From: Bdellovibrionales bacterium
GTDB taxonomy: Bacteria > Bdellovibrionota > Bdellovibrionia > Bdellovibrionales > UBA840
Direction: 5' to 3'
Assembly: GCA_020434605.1 (NCBI GenBank)
Contig: JAGRAL010000257.1
Span: 1 to 5,232 of the forward strand
DNA: 5,232 nt
Shown here: positions 1-5,128 of the stretch, piece after piece
Numbering within the stretch: the first letter of the stretch is position 1
How the letters are laid out: the number at the start of each line of letters is the position of its first letter
Notes under the pieces: model-generated
Database searches by the model: none
Told to the model about the DNA's origin: nothing
Seen by the model: only the letters and a program-made list of their open reading frames with translations
Made by a program: the position numbers and the translations under genes

Positions 1-234
1 ATATACATTTTGATGGTTACCAACGTAAACACAAGGAGTGTCTGCGTATAGATCTTCAATATTTTCTGCATCTACAGTAATACCTAAAATTTTAAGTCCA
101 AACCCACATATATGATGCGTTACTAAATAGGCATTTAGTGGGTGATTAGGTCGGAATAAAAAGAAAATACTATAAGCTGTGGTAGCTACAGCAAACCAAA
201 TCCAAAGAGCAACTAACCTAGTGATTTTCAACAT
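1..234 (-). CDS. plsC: PlsC-type 1-acyl-sn-glycerol-3-phosphate acyltransferase (N-terminal part, cut by window edge)
   Basis: The minus strand from ATG at 234-232 is open for 78 codons to the window edge. It begins MLKITRLVALWIWFAVATTA, a hydrophobic membrane segment at about residues 7-27. A second segment around residues 39-52 (THHICGFGLKILGI) resembles the region before the acyltransferase core, where glycine and isoleucine precede the acceptor strand. Residues 70-78 read VYVGNHQNVY, matching the first acyltransferase motif NHxxxxD; the asparagine and histidine are present and the aspartate would lie just outside. Family role: transfer of a second acyl chain to lysophosphatidic acid at the inner membrane, making phosphatidic acid. 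It is divergent from ffh with a 60 bp gap. The start has no visible Shine-Dalgarno; a run of eight T precedes the ATG. The family call is fairly secure; which paralogue it is cannot be told from this fragment. Confidence 0.8.
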   Translation of the reverse strand, partial: MLKITRLVALWIWFAVATTAYSIFFLFRPNHPLNAYLVTHHICGFGLKILGITVDAENIEDLYADTPCVYVGNHQNVY

Positions 235-294
235 AAAAAAAAGGTTGATCTATTACCTAAAGCCAGTCAAGTTAGAAGACCTTGAGGAGCCATA

Positions 295-1674
295 ATGTTT
301 GAGTCATTGTCTGATAAACTCACCGGTGTTGTACGTCATCTTAAGGGTCTAGGCAAAATCACCGAAAAAAATATTGAAGATGCCGTCAAAGAAGTGCGGT
401 TGCACTTACTTGAGGCAGATGTAAATTTTAAAGTTGTAAAAAGTTTTATTGAGAATGTGAAGGCAAAAGCCCTAGGTACCGAGGTTTTGGCCTCTGTTTC
501 CCCAGGTGAACAGTTCGTAAAGATTGTTCACGATGAGTTAGTAAGTACTTTGGGAGAGAGTGAATCTCCACTTGTCGTTAAAGAAAATCCATCGGTTGTT
601 TTTTTAGTGGGTCTGCAAGGTGCTGGTAAAACTACAACGGCTGCAAAGTTAGCCTTACATATACGTAAAAAAATCGGCAAAAAGCCAGGATTGATTCCTG
701 CTGATGTGCACAGACCGGCTGCGATTGAGCAATTAAAAACTTTGGGTCGTGATAATGATATCCCTACCTTTGATTCGATAGGGTACAAAAAACCAGAAGA
801 GATTTTAGAGGCCAGCAAAAAATGGGTAAAAGACAATATGATCGAAGTTGTTATTGTCGATACTGCTGGTCGCCTGCAGGTTGATGATGAGCTGATGTCA
901 GAGCTGGCACGAATGAAATCTCTTTGGACTCCGCAAGAGTCCATCTTGGTGGCGGATGCCATGTTAGGACAACAAGCTCTAAACGTAGCCGAAAGCTTCC
1001 ATCAAAAATTAGGTCTTACAGGTTTGATTTTAACCAAGATAGACGGGGATGCACGTGGTGGTGCAGCCCTTAGCATTCGTAAAGCTACCGGTATCCCAAT
1101 TAAGTTTTTAGGAGCTGGTGAAAAGGTGACAGCCCTTGAGGTCTTTTACCCAGAAAGACTCGCTTCTCGTATTTTAGATATGGGTGATGTGCTTTCACTG
1201 GTTGAGAGAGCAAAAGAAGTCATCGATGAAAAGAAAGCTGAAGTAGCCGCTAAAAAAATGGCTCGTGGTCAATTTACGTTGGATGATTTTTTACAACAAA
1301 TTCAGCAAATGAAAAAGTTAGTAGGTCTTACTGGTATTTTAGATATGCTTCCTGGTATGGGGCAGATAAAAAAACAGATGAAAAATATGACTCCGCCTGA
1401 CGATGAGATCAAAAAAATCGAAGCGATTATTCACTCGATGACCCTTGAAGAGCGCAGTCAGCCCAATATTTTAAACGGTTCACGTCGCGAGAGAATCGCG
1501 AAAGGTAGCGGAACCCGCGTGCAAGATATCAATCGCTTTATGAAGCAGTTTGAGCAGGCTAAAAAAATGATGAGTCAAATGATGAAGATGGGCATGGGTA
1601 AAGGCGGCTTTCCAGGAATGGGTGGTGGTATGCCCCCAGGCATGGGCGGCAAGGGCGGAAGATTTCCGTTTTAG
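295..1674 (+). CDS. ffh: Signal recognition particle GTPase Ffh (SRP54)
   Basis: Complete 459-residue Ffh, a normal length. Ffh binds 4.5S RNA and signal sequences emerging from the ribosome and delivers them to FtsY at the inner membrane. Domains in order: helical N domain (about 1-90, starting MFESLSDKLTGVVRHLKG); G domain with P-loop GLQGAGKTT (106-114), DVHRPAA (137-143), DTAGR (189-193), TKID (247-250) and the closing GAGEK (273-277); and a methionine-rich M domain from about 325. The M domain includes GSGTRVQDINRFMKQFE (404-420), the RNA-binding helix region, then a Met/Gly-rich tail of about 30 residues that is common in the family. All GTPase motifs are intact. The start is ATG at 295, with GAGGAG at 284-289 five bases upstream. 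No convincing promoter or terminator was found. The gene ends 20 bp from the convergent HNH frame, so read-through would be antisense to that gene. Confidence 0.98.
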   Translation: MFESLSDKLTGVVRHLKGLGKITEKNIEDAVKEVRLHLLEADVNFKVVKSFIENVKAKALGTEVLASVSPGEQFVKIVHDELVSTLGESESPLVVKENPSVVFLVGLQGAGKTTTAAKLALHIRKKIGKKPGLIPADVHRPAAIEQLKTLGRDNDIPTFDSIGYKKPEEILEASKKWVKDNMIEVVIVDTAGRLQVDDELMSELARMKSLWTPQESILVADAMLGQQALNVAESFHQKLGLTGLILTKIDGDARGGAALSIRKATGIPIKFLGAGEKVTALEVFYPERLASRILDMGDVLSLVERAKEVIDEKKAEVAAKKMARGQFTLDDFLQQIQQMKKLVGLTGILDMLPGMGQIKKQMKNMTPPDDEIKKIEAIIHSMTLEERSQPNILNGSRRERIAKGSGTRVQDINRFMKQFEQAKKMMSQMMKMGMGKGGFPGMGGGMPPGMGGKGGRFPF

Positions 1675-1694
1675 TCAGCAGTGTGAGAGAACAA

Positions 1695-2522
1695 CTACTT
1701 ATCTTTATATTTACCAAATGCCTTCTCTGTCAGCATCTTATGGTGCCAAAAACACAAAAGCCGTAGGTTTGCTACCGAATGTTCTCCGCCAAAGGCTTGT
1801 GACTTTATGTGATCATATTGCAATAAGTGTTTTGATTTGCAGTTGGTATATGAACACTGCCCCTTATCCCTTTTAAACACCTGGCGTTTAAGACCGACCG
1901 AAATAGATTTTGTTACCGCTGGCGCCGATGGTGATTTTTTGGGTTTTGGTTGTTTTATAGCTTTATTGACGAGTATTTCTAATAAGTCAGCATAGTTCAT
2001 CGATGGATTTTTGTGAGAAAACTGAGATTTTAAGTCTTGTAACTTTTGATGCAAGTCTTCTGTGATTACTATTTTTAGTTCTATCTTATTATTACCTAGC
2101 TCGCGGTGTTTTTCTGCTGGAGCTAATTCAGGTGCCAGATCCGCTAAAACCTTTGTTGTTTGGCGATAACTTTTACCCGAGATTTTCTCTAAAACTATTT
2201 GTTTCTCTTGGATGGAAGCTTTCGTTTTTCTAAAAAATACGTTTGCCTGACTTAGTGTTGATAAACTGAGCTCTCCCATTTTTACCTTATTTTCAATCTC
2301 TGGTAAATCAGTTAACAATCTAGCTGATTGAATCCTTCTGTTGGCAGCCCCTTCTTCATAGCCTAGTTCTCGAGTGGCAAAATCAAAAAGTGAAGAAAAA
2401 CCCAGTTCTAAATAATATTTACGTCCGTCTAATTCACTTAAGAGTTTTATAACTTCTATGGTTAAAGATTTTTCTTCTGCTACTTTTATTTTTAATTCTG
2501 AAATTAATTGTTGGTCCGGCTG
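1695..2522 (-). CDS. HNH endonuclease family protein; open frame without a recognisable start codon (possible 5'-decayed pseudogene)
   Basis: The open frame is 275 codons, bounded upstream by TAA at 2525-2523 (a second in-frame TAA lies at 2537-2535) and ending in TAG at 1697-1695. The C-terminal 70 residues form an HNH nuclease domain: RQVFKRDKGQCSYTNC with a Cys-x4-Cys pair, LLQYDHI with the DH pair, FGGEH, and NLRLLCFWHH with the closing Cys and His. The N-terminal part is helical (LYLEL-like KYYLELGFSSLFDFATRELG, then RRIQSARLLTDLPEI) and, from memory, resembles the N-terminal half of a multi-copy HNH family in Bdellovibrio. That similarity begins immediately after the stop codon. There is no in-frame ATG or GTG before the codon at 2279. 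The only standard upstream candidate, TTG at 2318-2316, would discard 68 family-like residues and has no Shine-Dalgarno. An ATG at 2553-2551 lies in the frame that one single-base change would join to this one. A TTGACA at 2558-2553 could be a -35 element, but no good -10 follows. The nuclease residues look intact. Substrate unknown. Confidence 0.75.
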   Translation of the reverse strand, partial: QPDQQLISELKIKVAEEKSLTIEVIKLLSELDGRKYYLELGFSSLFDFATRELGYEEGAANRRIQSARLLTDLPEIENKVKMGELSLSTLSQANVFFRKTKASIQEKQIVLEKISGKSYRQTTKVLADLAPELAPAEKHRELGNNKIELKIVITEDLHQKLQDLKSQFSHKNPSMNYADLLEILVNKAIKQPKPKKSPSAPAVTKSISVGLKRQVFKRDKGQCSYTNCKSKHLLQYDHIKSQAFGGEHSVANLRLLCFWHHKMLTEKAFGKYKDK

Positions 2523-2584
2523 TTAAAATGCAAATTAGAGAGGCGAAAACCATGTCAAATATTTTTTCTTTTTTACGGCATAAA

Positions 2585-2604
2585 TACAGCCGACGTCGGC
2601 TGTA
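2585..2604. repeat. Perfect 20-bp palindrome: weak terminator or operator
   Basis: TACAGCCGAC followed by its exact reverse complement, centred between 2594 and 2595. As RNA it would form an 8-bp stem with loop ACGT. On the minus strand it starts 14 bases after the stop of the exported protein gene, which fits a terminator, but only a short broken T-run (TTTAT) follows. It also sits 27 bases upstream of a TTGACA sequence ahead of the HNH frame, so an operator role is equally possible. The palindrome is certain; its role is not. Confidence 0.55.
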
Positions 2605-2618
2605 AATTATGTACTAGG

Positions 2619-3017
2619 TTATTCGCAGCAGTTTTGATGAACAATAATATCAGAAATCTTTTGATTTTTATCTAGCAAAAAAACTAATTGCCAGGATTCA
2701 TCTTTATTGGTTTTTCCTCGGCTTAACATATATGCTGGGTAATAATCCGAAAAGTAGTAGCCATCTTTTGGGCCAAATAATTTAAATATGTCAGTAACAT
2801 TTTTACCTATGTATTTCGATTTTTGTGATAGGAGGCTAAATGCCATCTCTGCACGAGGTTTTAACTTTGAATTTTTAAAGCGCTCGATATCAAATTCTGT
2901 TTTTCCCCACTTAGCTAAAACTTCTTTTTTACTCAATGTAGAACCGCGCCAAAAGTTAGAAGCGTATAAATTGCCAGTAAAGCTACATAAGATCATTAGG
3001 CTTAAGAAAAATTTCAT
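2619..3017 (-). CDS. Exported small protein of unknown function, possibly BamE-like fold
   Basis: 132 residues, not assigned to a named family. A Sec signal peptide is visible: MKFF, a hydrophobic stretch LSLMILCSF, then NLYAS with likely cleavage after LYA near residue 19. The cysteine at 11 lies inside the hydrophobic core and does not form a convincing lipobox. The mature part is about 113 residues. Its second half (YIGKNVTDIFKLFGPKDG, then WQLVFLLDKNQKISDIIVH) follows the G-x3-V-x2-LG-P ... aromatic-strand ... K-I-x2-I-x-V pattern seen in BamE/SmpA-type envelope proteins; this is a fold-level guess only. It ends in NCCE, with adjacent cysteines at 130-131. ATG at 3017-3015 overlaps the TGA of the preceding gene by four bases (3017-3014). 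A strong GAGGAG at 3028-3023 lies five bases upstream. The pair is therefore very likely one operon with coupled translation. Confidence 0.82.
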   Translation of the reverse strand: MKFFLSLMILCSFTGNLYASNFWRGSTLSKKEVLAKWGKTEFDIERFKNSKLKPRAEMAFSLLSQKSKYIGKNVTDIFKLFGPKDGYYFSDYYPAYMLSRGKTNKDESWQLVFLLDKNQKISDIIVHQNCCE

Positions 3018-3655
3018 TCTATCTCCTCTTTAGATCTCGGTCTTAGTATAATTAAGTTACCTTTTTTTAGATCGATCTTAAAGCTTTCAATGATTTTTGA
3101 ATCAGAATATGTTCTAGATCTTTTTAAGTCTTCTGCAACAGAAGTACCACGTCTATTATTTGCTAAGTCCATAGCTTTGTCCTCTTGAGGTTGGTTTGGG
3201 TTTTGTTCGTGCGCATTTAAAATGTCTTCTGCCATTTTTTTATCAAACTCATTCACTAAATAACTGGCCCAAATATAATGTCTACAAGCATCACTTTCAT
3301 CACCGGTTTCTGTGGAGCCATAAATAGACATACAGGCTTTTTCAGCTTTCCAACTTAGCTGATAGGCTGTTAGCATCTTTACAGGATATTTTGAAGCTAG
3401 CGCCCTTTCTTGTGGTGTTAGACCTGGGTAAAGGTCAGTTAATTTAAATAAATATTTTTCTCTAGGCTTGCTTTTACATAGGTCATCGCACTGGGAAGGG
3501 CAGGTAAACGTAGACATATCAACAGGAGTAGATGCGCAATCTATTATACAATTTTGGCCAAGCTCTATTTTAGAATCATTAAACCAGGCAACGCAGTCGT
3601 CACCAAATGCATTACTCCTTATGAACATAAGAACAAGAAACAAAGACTTCTTCAT
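3014..3655 (-). CDS. Exported cysteine-rich protein with DACRHxxW / HE / MDxxNN motifs (DUF6973-like), function unknown
   Basis: 213 residues. A short signal peptide is likely: MKKSLFLVLMFI then NAFG, with cleavage near residue 18. Six cysteines follow at 21, 36, 40, 52, 56 and 60, with two more at 108 and 124, suggesting a disulfide-stabilised periplasmic or secreted protein. The C-terminal domain (about 75-185) carries DACRHYIW (122-129), AHE (148-150) and AMDLANNRRG (161-170). From memory this His/Asp/Asn pattern matches domains annotated DUF6973 (D-A-F-R-H-x-x-W, H-E, M-D-x-x-N-N), whose conserved polar residues suggest a metal-binding or hydrolytic site; activity is unproven. The start is fixed: ATG 3655-3653 is directly preceded by an in-frame TAA. 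There is no Shine-Dalgarno, and a promoter ends seven bases upstream, so the mRNA is probably leaderless. It is the first gene of a two-gene operon with the downstream exported protein. Confidence 0.82.
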   Translation of the reverse strand: MKKSLFLVLMFIRSNAFGDDCVAWFNDSKIELGQNCIIDCASTPVDMSTFTCPSQCDDLCKSKPREKYLFKLTDLYPGLTPQERALASKYPVKMLTAYQLSWKAEKACMSIYGSTETGDESDACRHYIWASYLVNEFDKKMAEDILNAHEQNPNQPQEDKAMDLANNRRGTSVAEDLKRSRTYSDSKIIESFKIDLKKGNLIILRPRSKEEIE

Positions 3656-3661
3656 TTAGAT

Positions 3662-3690
3662 ATTAAATATTTCGGATCTGATTGTGTCAA
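3662..3690 (-). promoter_or_regulatory. Sigma70-like promoter of the exported-protein operon, predicting a leaderless mRNA
   Basis: On the minus strand: TTGACA (3690-3685, 6/6 to consensus), a 17-base spacer, then TTTAAT (3667-3662, 5/6 to TATAAT). The last base of the -10 is seven bases before the A of the ATG at 3655, so transcription should start at or within a base or two of the start codon. This agrees with the absence of a Shine-Dalgarno there. Confidence 0.7.
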
Positions 3691-3691
3691 A

Positions 3692-3780
3692 GAAAGCTCA
3701 ATTTCACTCCTAATTGGTTAAGTGAGCTTGAGGGTAAAAACCTTATAAAAACATCAAATTTGTCAAAATCTGAGCTTTCC
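3692..3780. repeat. Three copies of TGAGCTT / AAGCTCA in the divergent intergenic region
   Basis: AAGCTCA occurs at 3694-3700, and its reverse complement TGAGCTT at 3723-3729 and 3771-3777. Copies one and three extend to a 9-base inverted match (GAAAGCTCA at 3692-3700; TGAGCTTTC at 3771-3779). Copies one and two could also form a 7-bp hairpin. The sites lie just upstream of the minus-strand promoter and before the probable rpsP promoter. They could bind a regulator, but chance is not excluded in such a short AT-rich region. Confidence 0.4.
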
Positions 3781-3793
3781 GTAATACCAAGGC

Positions 3794-3822
3794 TTGCAAA
3801 TGCCCCTTAGGTGAGATATGTA
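3794..3822 (+). promoter_or_regulatory. Possible promoter of rpsP-khpA
   Basis: TTGCAA (3794-3799, 5/6 to TTGACA), a 17-base spacer and TATGTA (3817-3822, only 3/6 to TATAAT). This would give a leader of about 75 bases before rpsP. A competing -35, TTGATT at 3843-3848, has no well-spaced -10. A promoter is expected somewhere in 3656-3904 because the upstream genes run the other way; the exact site is uncertain. Confidence 0.35.
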
Positions 3823-3904
3823 ACAAGGCGTTAAAAAGGGTTTTGATTGAGTAAGTTCCAAAACTTCATTAAATACATAGGTTCAGTTTATATCAGGAGT
3901 AAGA

Positions 3905-4156
3905 ATGTCAGTAGTAATACGTTTAGCTAGAGGTGGATGCCGTAACAACGCAAAATATCGCATTACGGTTGCGGATTCTCGTAAACCGCACATTGGTAAG
4001 TTTTTAGAAATACTAGGTTATTATAACCCAGTACCATCTGGTAATGATAAAGAGTTCGAACTTAACTTAGAGAGAGCTAATTACTGGATGTCTAAGGGAG
4101 CCCTTCCTACAGACCGTGTTAAATCCATAATTCAACAAGCCAAGAAACTAAACTAA
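3905..4156 (+). CDS. rpsP: 30S ribosomal protein S16
   Basis: 83 residues, the usual length for bacterial S16, a small-subunit protein bound to the 5' domain of 16S rRNA and needed for 30S assembly. The family signature is clear: the start MSVVIRLARGGCRNNAKYRI, then TVADSRKPHIGKFLEILGYYNP, and the C-terminal helix WMSKGALPTDRVKSIIQQA. ATG at 3905 has AGGAG at 3895-3899 with a 5-base spacer. It heads the rpsP-khpA unit; in many bacteria it directly follows ffh, but here 2.2 kb of minus-strand genes intervene. Confidence 0.98.
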   Translation: MSVVIRLARGGCRNNAKYRITVADSRKPHIGKFLEILGYYNPVPSGNDKEFELNLERANYWMSKGALPTDRVKSIIQQAKKLN

Positions 4157-4236
4157 TCCTTGTCAAAGTATGGAATTGTTTTAGTATTTAAGCATATTCC
4201 CTACTCAAGTTGAATAGGTATGAATTAAAGAGGTGA

Positions 4237-4482
4237 ATGATGGATACAAGTTTAAGAGCGCTTGTGGAATATATGGCAAAGTCCTTAGTTGATAAGCCAG
4301 ATGAAGTGGAAGTAAACGAAGTAGTTGGTGAGCAGACAACGGTCGTAGAACTTAAAGTATCTAAAGAAGATCTTGGTAAAGTAATTGGTAAACAGGGGCG
4401 TACAGCAAGATCAATGCGTACGATCCTAAACGCAGCTAGCACAAAGCTAAATAAAAGAAGTGTGCTAGAAATCGTAGAGTAA
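4237..4482 (+). CDS. khpA: KhpA, small KH-domain RNA-binding protein
   Basis: 81 residues forming a single KH domain. The core is ELKVSKEDLGKVIGKQGRTA, whose GKQG (about residues 51-54) is the GxxG loop that contacts RNA, followed by MRTILNAASTKLNKRSVLEI. The N-terminal LVEYMAKSLVDKPDEVEV is also typical. In other bacteria KhpA can pair with KhpB/EloR and has been linked to RNA chaperone and cell-shape roles; no partner gene is visible here. Two tandem ATG codons (4237 and 4240) follow AGAGG at 4229-4233; the second ATG has the more usual spacing, so the protein may be one residue shorter. The position between rpsP and rimM is the conserved one. The 80-bp gap from rpsP holds no clear terminator. 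Confidence 0.95.
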   Translation: MMDTSLRALVEYMAKSLVDKPDEVEVNEVVGEQTTVVELKVSKEDLGKVIGKQGRTARSMRTILNAASTKLNKRSVLEIVE

Positions 4483-4503
4483 AAATTACCCAAATCAATA
4501 AAG

Positions 4504-4529
4504 AAGCCCCAGAGATGAGGGCTTTTTTT
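4504..4529 (+). terminator. Intrinsic terminator after khpA
   Basis: Stem AAGCCC (4504-4509) pairs with GGGCTT (4519-4524) across a 9-base loop, and seven T residues run from 4523 to 4529. It lies 21 bases after the khpA stop and before the rimM promoter, so it should end the rpsP-khpA transcript. Confidence 0.88.
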
Positions 4530-4537
4530 ATGTCTTC

Positions 4538-4566
4538 TTGACCTTTGCATCGCCTTGCAGCATAAA
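4538..4566 (+). promoter_or_regulatory. Sigma70-like promoter of rimM-trmD, predicting a leaderless rimM mRNA
   Basis: TTGACC (4538-4543, 5/6), a 17-base spacer, then CATAAA (4561-4566, 4/6). The -10 ends seven bases before the A of ATG 4573, so the predicted transcript begins at the start codon. It begins nine bases after the khpA terminator, as expected if rimM needs its own promoter. Confidence 0.62.
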
Positions 4567-4572
4567 AAATCC

Positions 4573-5121
4573 ATGCAAAACTATAAAGCACTAGGAAAAA
4601 TCAGAGACGCCCACGGAATCAAAGGTGAGGTCTTTTTAATATCATTTTCTAAAAAATTTGAATGGCTAGAGAATCTAAATACTGCCTATTTATCTCGTCG
4701 TGAACAAAACACAGAAGGAGAATGGGTTGAAACACTTCATACGTTTCCTATTAAGCGAAAAAAATCCCACAAGGTAGGGCAAATCTTAAAGCTTGAGGGC
4801 ATGGATACTAGAAATGATGCTGAGAGCTTTAAGGGGGCTAGTTTTCAAGTCCCACAAGAGGTTTTGGACACTCCAAACGCAGACGGAAGTTTTTTCTTAT
4901 TACAACTTGAGGACTTTACAGTGAACTTTAACGGACAAACTGAAAAAGGAAAAATCACTGGCTTTGGCTCTAACTCTGCACAAGATCTTCTTTTGATTGA
5001 GTGGAACCAGAAGACCGTTGAAATTCCTTATGTAGAAGCCTTTATAAAAGACGTTAGCTTTGATGCAAAAGAAATTACTTTAGATGTACCAGAAGGACTT
5101 TTGTTCTTAGAAGATCTATAG
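4573..5121 (+). CDS. rimM: Ribosome maturation factor RimM
   Basis: 182 residues from ATG 4573. RimM binds S19 and the 16S rRNA head region during late 30S maturation. The N-terminal RimM domain has YKALGKIRDAHGIKGEV (about 4-20; AHGIKGE is the signature) and GMDTRNDAESFKGASFQVP (76-94), where the acidic and aromatic pattern is typical. The C-terminal PRC-barrel begins near FFLLQLEDF (107-115) and includes IPYVEAFI (151-158) and the closing VPEGLLFLED (172-181). The frame can be extended six codons to TTG 4555, but that adds no family sequence, has no Shine-Dalgarno, and lies inside the promoter; ATG 4573 is preferred. No Shine-Dalgarno precedes this ATG either, which fits a leaderless mRNA. 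trmD follows after seven bases. Confidence 0.95.
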   Translation: MQNYKALGKIRDAHGIKGEVFLISFSKKFEWLENLNTAYLSRREQNTEGEWVETLHTFPIKRKKSHKVGQILKLEGMDTRNDAESFKGASFQVPQEVLDTPNADGSFFLLQLEDFTVNFNGQTEKGKITGFGSNSAQDLLLIEWNQKTVEIPYVEAFIKDVSFDAKEITLDVPEGLLFLEDL

Positions 5122-5128
5122 GAATTTT

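Noticed and set aside
227..256. Possible ffh promoter TTCAAC-N18-TATTAC
   Set aside because: The -35 match is poor, and other arrangements in the 60-bp gap are no better, so no site is called.
528..962. 144-codon open frame on the minus strand
   Set aside because: It lies wholly inside ffh, antisense to intact GTPase motifs, with serine-rich low-information sequence and no ribosome binding site.
1622..1876. 84-codon + strand frame running from the ffh tail into the HNH region
   Set aside because: It overlaps the ffh Gly/Met tail in another frame and is antisense to the HNH nuclease motifs; no family resemblance.
2788..3033. 81-codon + strand frame
   Set aside because: It is antisense to the small exported protein gene, which has a signal peptide and strong Shine-Dalgarno.
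3603..3627. AAGGAG followed closely by ATG on the minus strand inside the exported protein gene
   Set aside because: The ATG is out of frame and gives only about 15 codons before a stop, so it is probably chance.
3468..3659. 63-codon + strand frame
   Set aside because: Antisense to the N-terminal half of the cysteine-rich exported protein, with no ribosome binding site or recognisable sequence.
3738..3766. Second TTGACA on the minus strand (3766-3761) with TATAAG nearby
   Set aside because: The spacer is only 13 bases, too short for a sigma70 promoter.
4200..4218. Near-palindrome CCTACTCAAGTTGAATAGG between rpsP and khpA
   Set aside because: It has a one-base centre and a mismatch, so it cannot fold into a normal hairpin as drawn, and there is no T-run; too weak to call an operator.
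4188..4574. 128-codon minus-strand frame
   Set aside because: It is antisense to khpA, the terminator and the rimM promoter; its sequence is the mirror of these features.
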